This document shows positions 6,871 through 10,202 of a stretch of 10,202 nt of DNA, piece after piece. Position numbers and translations under genes: made by a program. This DNA comes from an uncultured Verrucomicrobiota bacterium (lineage in GTDB: Bacteria; Verrucomicrobiota; Verrucomicrobiae; Opitutales; Opitutaceae). How positions within the stretch are numbered: the stretch's first letter is position 1; each line of letters opens with the position of its first letter. Below the pieces are notes generated by a model, which saw only the letters and a list, made by a program, of their open reading frames with translations, was not told the origin of the DNA and did not search any database. The stretch lies in NCBI GenBank assembly GCA_946481225.1, contig CAMLNJ010000062.1:1-10202 (forward strand). Direction: 5' to 3'.

Positions 6871-6871
6871 C

Positions 6872-7444
6872 TCAGGCGGGGTCGGGGCGGGGGCGGAGGG
6901 GGCGGCAGGGGTTGCCGGCGCAGATCATGCGGGCGGGCTGGTCGCGCATGACGACGCTGCGGGCGCCGATGACGGAGAGTTCGCCGACGGTCACGCCGGG
7001 GCCGACGAAGACCTCGGCGGCCAGCCAGGCGTTTTCGCCGATGACGATGGGCGCGGTGAGGAGCGGCATGGACCACTTGGCGAGGTCGTGCGAGCCGGCG
7101 CAGAGGTGGACGCCTTGGGAGAGGTTGGCGCCGCGGCGGAGGGTGACGGGGCCGAGGTTGTAGAGGTTGACGCCGCGGCCGACCATGGAGCGGGGCTCGA
7201 GGCGGAGTTTCCACGGGAAAAAGACGCGGGCGGAGGCGAAGACGACGATCTTGCCCGGTTCGGGGATGTCGGCGCCGAAGAGACGGAGGAGGCGGGCGCG
7301 GAAGGCGTGGGCGCGAGGGAGGCTGAAGCGGAAGAGCGTGGCCTGGACCACGGACCAGAGGCGTTGGCGGAGGAGCTCGGAGCGCGGGTAGGGAGTGACG
7401 CAGCCTTGGGCGAGGTAGGGGGGCTCGGGCGTGGCGTCTGGCAT
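6872..7444 (-). CDS. WcaF-like hexapeptide-repeat O-acetyltransferase
   Basis: This encodes 190 residues of the left-handed beta-helix acyltransferase superfamily, close to the putative colanic-acid acetyltransferase WcaF. Such enzymes use acetyl-CoA to O-acetylate a sugar, usually as trimers in the cytoplasm. After an N-terminal helical part (about 20-55, RQRLWSVVQATLFRFSLP), the hexapeptide turns follow: FASARVFFPWKLRLEP, MVGRGVNLYNLGPVTLR, ANLSQGVHLCAGSHD, PIVIGENAWLAAEVFVGPG and VTVGELSVIGARSVVM. His119 in CAGSHD occupies the expected catalytic position. The end, AGNPCRPLRPRP, is the usual AGNPA-type finish with Cys in place of Ala. ATG 7442-7444 is chosen because family homology begins right after it; the frame stays open far upstream only through GC-rich nonsense that belongs to the neighbouring gene. 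No Shine-Dalgarno sequence precedes it. Its place between glycosyltransferase genes supports a role in decorating the same polysaccharide. Confidence 0.92.
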   Translation of the reverse strand: MPDATPEPPYLAQGCVTPYPRSELLRQRLWSVVQATLFRFSLPRAHAFRARLLRLFGADIPEPGKIVVFASARVFFPWKLRLEPRSMVGRGVNLYNLGPVTLRRGANLSQGVHLCAGSHDLAKWSMPLLTAPIVIGENAWLAAEVFVGPGVTVGELSVIGARSVVMRDQPARMICAGNPCRPLRPRPDPA

Positions 7445-7480
7445 GGTGGAGCGGGATGAGGATGGGGACGGAAAGGCAGG

Positions 7481-7499
7481 TTTTGAACCACTAATGAAG
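7481..7499. repeat. Short TTTTGAACCACTAATGAA-like repeat scrap
   Basis: The 68-bp gap between glycosyltransferase B and the acetyltransferase gene contains TTTTGAACCACTAATGAA on the + strand. It resembles the AACCACTAATG-type dispersed repeats found between genes in this bacterial group and is clearly richer in AT than its surroundings. Only one unit is present, so the assignment rests on recollection of the motif. Confidence 0.35.
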
Positions 7500-7512
7500 G
7501 GGCCAATCGCCG

Positions 7513-8649
7513 CTAAGCGCGGAGGGTGGCGAGGTCGGCTTCGAGTTCGGCGGCGACGGAGTCGTAGTCGAAGCGGCGGGCGGTTTCGCGTGCGGCGGCG
7601 GAGAGGGAGGCGCGTTTTTGCGGGTCGGCGAGGACGGTGGAGAGTTGCGCGGCAAGGAGGGCGGGGGCGTCTGGGGCGCGGTGGTCGAAGAGGAGGCCGT
7701 CGCGGCCAGGGGAGAGAAGGTCCTCGTAGCAGGGCAGGGCGGAGAGGATCGGGACCGCGCCGGCGGCCATGCCTTCGATGGGGGCGACGGAGAGGCCCTC
7801 GCCTTGCTCGGCGCGCGTCGGGTAGATGAAGACGCCGAGGTTGCGGTAAAAGTCGGCGAGCGCGGGGGCGTTGAAGATGGGGGGAAGAATCTCGAAACGG
7901 TCGCCGAGGCCGGCGTCGGCGGCGCGGCGGGCGAGGGCGGCGGAAAACTCTTCGCCGCCGCCGCCGTCGGTGATGCGGACGGGGCCGACGAAGGAGAGTT
8001 TCCACGCCGGGAGGTCGGCGCGGCGGGCGAGGAGCGCGGCGGCGTCGATGAGGAGATCGAGGCCCTTCTCCGGGTGGATGCGTCCGACGTAGCCGATGCG
8101 GACGGGGCCGGAGGCGGGGGCGGGGCCTTGGTGGGCGTGCCAGTCGATGGAGTTGCGGAGGGTGCGGAGAGCGGGGCGGACGGAGGCGTTTTCGCGAAGG
8201 GCCTGGGCGGAGACGGCCTCGCTGGTGGCGTAGACGCGGTGGACGCGGCCGTAGGCGCGGACCTGTCCCTTGGGCATGCGGCCGATGACGACGGCGACGG
8301 GGGAGGGGTGGCGGCGCGGAACGAGGGTGAGCAGCCAGGGAAGCGAGATGTTGTGGGAGATGACGAGGGCGTCGGGCGGGAGGGCGCGGCGGACGCGGAG
8401 GCTCCAGCGGAAATCGAGGAGGAGGTTTTTCCAGAGCTTGGTCGTGTGGTCGCGGCCGGGGAGGCGGTGGTGATGGACGCCGTCGATGATCTCTTCGTCG
8501 GGCCAGCCGGGCCAGGTGCGGGAGTAGGCGTGGACCTCGTGTCCGCGGGCGGCGAGGCGACGCGCGAGGGCGTGCCAGATTTTTTCGGTGGCGCCGCCGC
8601 GCGCCGGGGGGACCGGGAGGAAGAAGCCGAAGCTGATGGCGATTTTCAC
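7513..8649 (-). CDS. GT4 family glycosyltransferase B
   Basis: This encodes 378 residues of a GT-B retaining glycosyltransferase. The N-terminus MKIAISFGFFLPVPPARGGATEKIWHALA has the PP-x-x-GG-x-E-K loop of a GT4 branch common in polysaccharide clusters. The domain runs through HEVHAYSRTWPGWP (38-50) and ISHNISLPWLL (97-107). The C-terminal domain starts GYVGRIHPEKGLDLLIDA (186-203; Arg190 and Lys195 contact donor phosphates in the family) and has the E-x7-E site in EQGEGLSVAPIEG (Glu284, Glu292). The start is GTG 8647-8649: the next residues KIAISFGF begin the first beta strand of the Rossmann fold. The frame is open for another 500 codons upstream, but that stretch is low-complexity translation of the neighbouring gene. 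The gene is intact and of normal length. It follows glycosyltransferase A after 107 bp and precedes the acetyltransferase by 68 bp. Sugar specificity is unknown. Confidence 0.92.
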   Translation of the reverse strand: MKIAISFGFFLPVPPARGGATEKIWHALARRLAARGHEVHAYSRTWPGWPDEEIIDGVHHHRLPGRDHTTKLWKNLLLDFRWSLRVRRALPPDALVISHNISLPWLLTLVPRRHPSPVAVVIGRMPKGQVRAYGRVHRVYATSEAVSAQALRENASVRPALRTLRNSIDWHAHQGPAPASGPVRIGYVGRIHPEKGLDLLIDAAALLARRADLPAWKLSFVGPVRITDGGGGEEFSAALARRAADAGLGDRFEILPPIFNAPALADFYRNLGVFIYPTRAEQGEGLSVAPIEGMAAGAVPILSALPCYEDLLSPGRDGLLFDHRAPDAPALLAAQLSTVLADPQKRASLSAAARETARRFDYDSVAAELEADLATLRA

Positions 8650-8706
8650 GAAGAGAGCGGAGGCGGGGAGGAGCGGAAGGAGAAGGACGAGAGGGAGGAG
8701 GGAATG

Positions 8707-8735
8707 GCCGCAAGAAGGCGCAAGAGGCGCAAAAA
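8707..8735. repeat. GCGCAAGA repeat between glycosyltransferases A and B
   Basis: The + strand reads GCCGCAAGAAGGCGCAAGA followed by GGCGCAAAAA: three units of (G)GCGCAA(G/A)A about 9-10 nt apart. It is similar to the GGCGCAAGAGGCGCAAAAA repeats widespread between genes in Verrucomicrobiota and other environmental bacteria. The remaining 107-bp spacer is purine-rich on the + strand and shows no promoter or hairpin I can support. Confidence 0.6.
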
Positions 8736-8756
8736 CGGAGAGGGGGACGGAGCGGG

Positions 8757-10139
8757 CTAGGGGATCGAGGCGAGGGCGCGGAGGAGGCCGGCGGTGGCGG
8801 CGTCGTAGTTGAATGCGGATACGCGCTTGGCGGCGGCGCGGCCGCGGGCGGCGAGCTGGTCGCGAGGGAGGGCGAGGGCCTCGCGGAGGGCGACGGAGAG
8901 CGCGGTCTCGTCGCCGGCGGGGAAGAGCCAGCCGGGCTGGAGCGGGGAGCAGGGAGCGGGAACGAGCAGGGAGCAGGGAGCAGGGAGCGGGGAGCCAGAA
9001 GACGGATCCGAGGGGACGGGAGTGGAAACGGGGGCGAATTTGGGGGCCGGGGCTTGGCTCCCTGCTCCCTGCTCCTCGCTCCCTGCGCCAGGCCCTGCTC
9101 CCAATAGGTCCGGGTGGCAGCCGACGTGGTCGCTGAGGATGACGGGGCGGGCGAGGTGCATGGCCTCGTTGACGGCGAGGCCCCATGTTTCGTGACGGCC
9201 TTCGGAGGGGAGGACGAAGACGTCGCCGAGGAGGTAGCGGGTGGGCATCTCGGACTGGTTGGCGAAGGGCAGGAAATGCACGTCGGCGCGGCCCGCGGCG
9301 GCGGCGCGGAGGGATGGGAGCATTTCGCCGTCGCCGGAGAGGACGAGGTGGGCGCCGGGCACGGCGGCGCGGAGGAAGGCGGCGAGGAGGAGGTCGGGGC
9401 GCTTTTTGGGGATGAGTTTGCCGGCGAAGAGGGCGACGGGGGCCTCGGGCGGGATGCCGAGGGCGGCGCGTTGCGCGGAGGCGGCGGCGATGCGCTCGGG
9501 CGTCACGGCGAAGTGGGCGGCGTCGACGCAGTGGGGCGCGGGGAAGAGTTTTTTCGCCGGAACGCCGAAGTGGCGGAAATAGGCGGCGTTGGCCTGGCCG
9601 ACGGGGAGGAAGGCGGCCGCGCGGGAGTAGATCAGGCGGAGCGCGGCGGAGCGGAGCAGGGAGCGAGGCGAGAGGGGGGAGGTGCTCGCGGGAGTTGCGA
9701 GGAGGTGGGAGTCGCCGCGGAAGAGGATGGGAGCGGGAGGGCGAAGGAGGAGGGCGAGGTGGGTGCGGTAGGCGTAGCCGAAGAGCAGGATGGCGTCGGG
9801 GGCGAAGGCTCGCAGGGCGGCGCGCAGGCCGGGGTTGTGCAGGCCGGAAAAGGTGGTGACGGACGGATTCCGGGAGATGTTGGGGACGAGTTCGCGGGCG
9901 TAGCCGGAGAGCAGATCGGTGTCCCATGCGAACGCGGCTCCGAACTGGGCGTCGGTCGTCGCGCGCACGCCGTGGTCGGAAAGATAGAAGACTCGTAGAT
10001 CGAGGGAGGCTTCGGCGGCGAGGCGGCGGAACCAGGGCGAGTAGTATTGGATGGGGTGGGAGACCACGACGGCGAGGCGCCGCCGCGCCGTCGTGGAACG
10101 CCCGATGCCGGGGGATGATGCGGAAGGGGAGCGCGACAT
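8757..10139 (-). CDS. GT4 family glycosyltransferase A, with an in-frame repeat-encoded insert
   Basis: This encodes 460 residues of a GT-B glycosyltransferase and is the first polysaccharide gene in the direction of transcription. RLAVVVSHPIQYYSPWFRRL (21-40) opens the N-terminal domain with the SHPIQYYSPW motif of a GT4 subgroup. FAGKLIPKKRPDLL (238-251) carries the donor-phosphate residues Lys241 and Lys245/246. PSEGRHETWGLAVNEAM (311-327) contains the E-x7-E site (Glu317, Glu325). Normally the next loop runs from HPDL straight to the G-W-L-F-P-A-G-D turn. Here residues about 347-402, Pro/Ser/Ala/Gly-rich with two Cys, intervene, and they are encoded by a palindromic GGAGCAGG-type repeat. 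Without it the protein would be about 405 residues, ordinary for the family. The frame stays open through the insert and the C-terminal helices are intact. An in-frame TAA (10146-10148) lies 6 nt upstream of the ATG, so this is the first possible start. The 63 bases above it hold no sure promoter. Confidence 0.92.
   Translation of the reverse strand: MSRSPSASSPGIGRSTTARRRLAVVVSHPIQYYSPWFRRLAAEASLDLRVFYLSDHGVRATTDAQFGAAFAWDTDLLSGYARELVPNISRNPSVTTFSGLHNPGLRAALRAFAPDAILLFGYAYRTHLALLLRPPAPILFRGDSHLLATPASTSPLSPRSLLRSAALRLIYSRAAAFLPVGQANAAYFRHFGVPAKKLFPAPHCVDAAHFAVTPERIAAASAQRAALGIPPEAPVALFAGKLIPKKRPDLLLAAFLRAAVPGAHLVLSGDGEMLPSLRAAAAGRADVHFLPFANQSEMPTRYLLGDVFVLPSEGRHETWGLAVNEAMHLARPVILSDHVGCHPDLLGAGPGAGSEEQGAGSQAPAPKFAPVSTPVPSDPSSGSPLPAPCSLLVPAPCSPLQPGWLFPAGDETALSVALREALALPRDQLAARGRAAAKRVSAFNYDAATAGLLRALASIP
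8941..9110. repeat. Palindromic GGAGCAGG-type element inserted in frame in glycosyltransferase A
   Basis: On the + strand heptamer units AGCGGGG/AGCAGGG run at 8941-8960 and again at 8965-8995. After a 57-nt centre the inverted sequence follows (CTCCCTGCTCCCTGCTCC, 9058-9075), then a degenerate tail to about 9110. Arms 8965-8997 and 9055-9087 are complementary at 29 of 33 positions. The unit sequence is that of the intergenic arrays at 3119, 4031 and 6777. The boundaries are estimated from where glycosyltransferase homology stops and resumes, so they may be off by several bases. Confidence 0.8.
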
Positions 10140-10202
10140 TTTCGATTAGCCGTAACAATGCAGTCGAGCAGGTCGCATCGAGGTGATCTGGCGGCACCTT
10201 TC

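Noticed and set aside
6872..8713. Long - strand frame running into the acetyltransferase (613 residues)
   Set aside because: The upstream 420 residues overlap glycosyltransferase B in a different frame and are Arg/Pro-rich. The acetyltransferase homology begins right after ATG 7444.
8941..9110. CRISPR-like or simple-repeat array
   Set aside because: Units are about 7 nt without unique spacers, and the two halves are inverted rather than direct repeats, so it is not a CRISPR array.
4432..9998. Long + strand frames at 4432-5580, 5902-6852, 7618-8760 and 9114-9998
   Set aside because: All lie antisense to identified polysaccharide genes and consist of Gly/Glu/Ala-rich low-complexity translation, a product of GC-rich codon bias.
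8757..10139. Glycosyltransferase A as a pseudogene disrupted by the repeat
   Set aside because: The frame stays open through the insert, and the conserved motifs on both sides are intact and in the same frame.
7513..10197. Single 894-residue open frame on the - strand
   Set aside because: Only the last 378 residues (from GTG 8649) resemble a protein family. The earlier part is Arg/Pro-rich nonsense antisynchronous with glycosyltransferase A, which occupies another frame.
10140..10202. Promoter upstream of glycosyltransferase A
   Set aside because: The stretch is less GC-rich than its surroundings and contains GGCTAAT on the - strand, but no -35 box at a proper distance could be matched. It may also be the spacer after another gene beyond the window.

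Overview
The window is a GC-rich stretch of bacterial chromosome. It holds the 3' end of one gene on the + strand, then eight complete genes all read from the - strand. The gene families, the base composition and the short dispersed repeats between genes (CACGGAGG-type, GCGCAAGA-type, GGAGCAGG-type) suggest Verrucomicrobiota, most likely near Opitutaceae. That placement is an inference from general familiarity; no marker gene is present.

Layout by increasing coordinate: 2-277 (+) is the C-terminal end of a heavy-metal P1B-type ATPase. It converges on 313-1254 (-), an exported two-domain protein of unknown function. A strong intrinsic terminator (1323-1351) separates that gene from ilvD (1402-3114, -), a dihydroxy-acid dehydratase of branched-chain amino acid synthesis. 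From 3205 to 10139 runs a surface-polysaccharide cluster. In order of transcription it is GT4 glycosyltransferase A (10139-8757), GT4 glycosyltransferase B (8649-7513), a WcaF-like hexapeptide acetyltransferase (7444-6872), GT4 glycosyltransferase C (6768-5620), an O-antigen ligase/polymerase-type membrane protein (5613-4171) and a WaaE-like GT2 glycosyltransferase (4029-3205). Gaps are 6-141 bp and I see no clear terminator inside the cluster, so it may be one transcription unit that could run on into ilvD. Together these genes would assemble and O-acetylate an oligosaccharide on a lipid carrier and polymerise or ligate it. No flippase, chain-length regulator or initiating phosphoglycosyltransferase is in view.

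The most unusual content is in the repeats. Nearly every spacer in the cluster is built from short degenerate dispersed repeats: heptamer-like GGAGCAGG/GCTCC arrays, AGAGAAAGATT blocks, CACGGAGG triplets, GCGCAAGA units and a CACTAATG-like scrap. Several contribute stop or start codons to the neighbouring genes. One palindromic copy of the GGAGCAGG type (arms 8965-8997 and 9055-9087, 29 of 33 positions complementary) lies inside the coding sequence of glycosyltransferase A. It adds about 55 Pro/Ser/Ala/Gly-rich residues in frame in a loop of the C-terminal domain, comparable in principle to the Rickettsia palindromic elements. None of the eight genes has a recognisable Shine-Dalgarno sequence, and several have pyrimidine-rich leaders instead. 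I see no tRNA, rRNA, CRISPR array, transposase or integrase.
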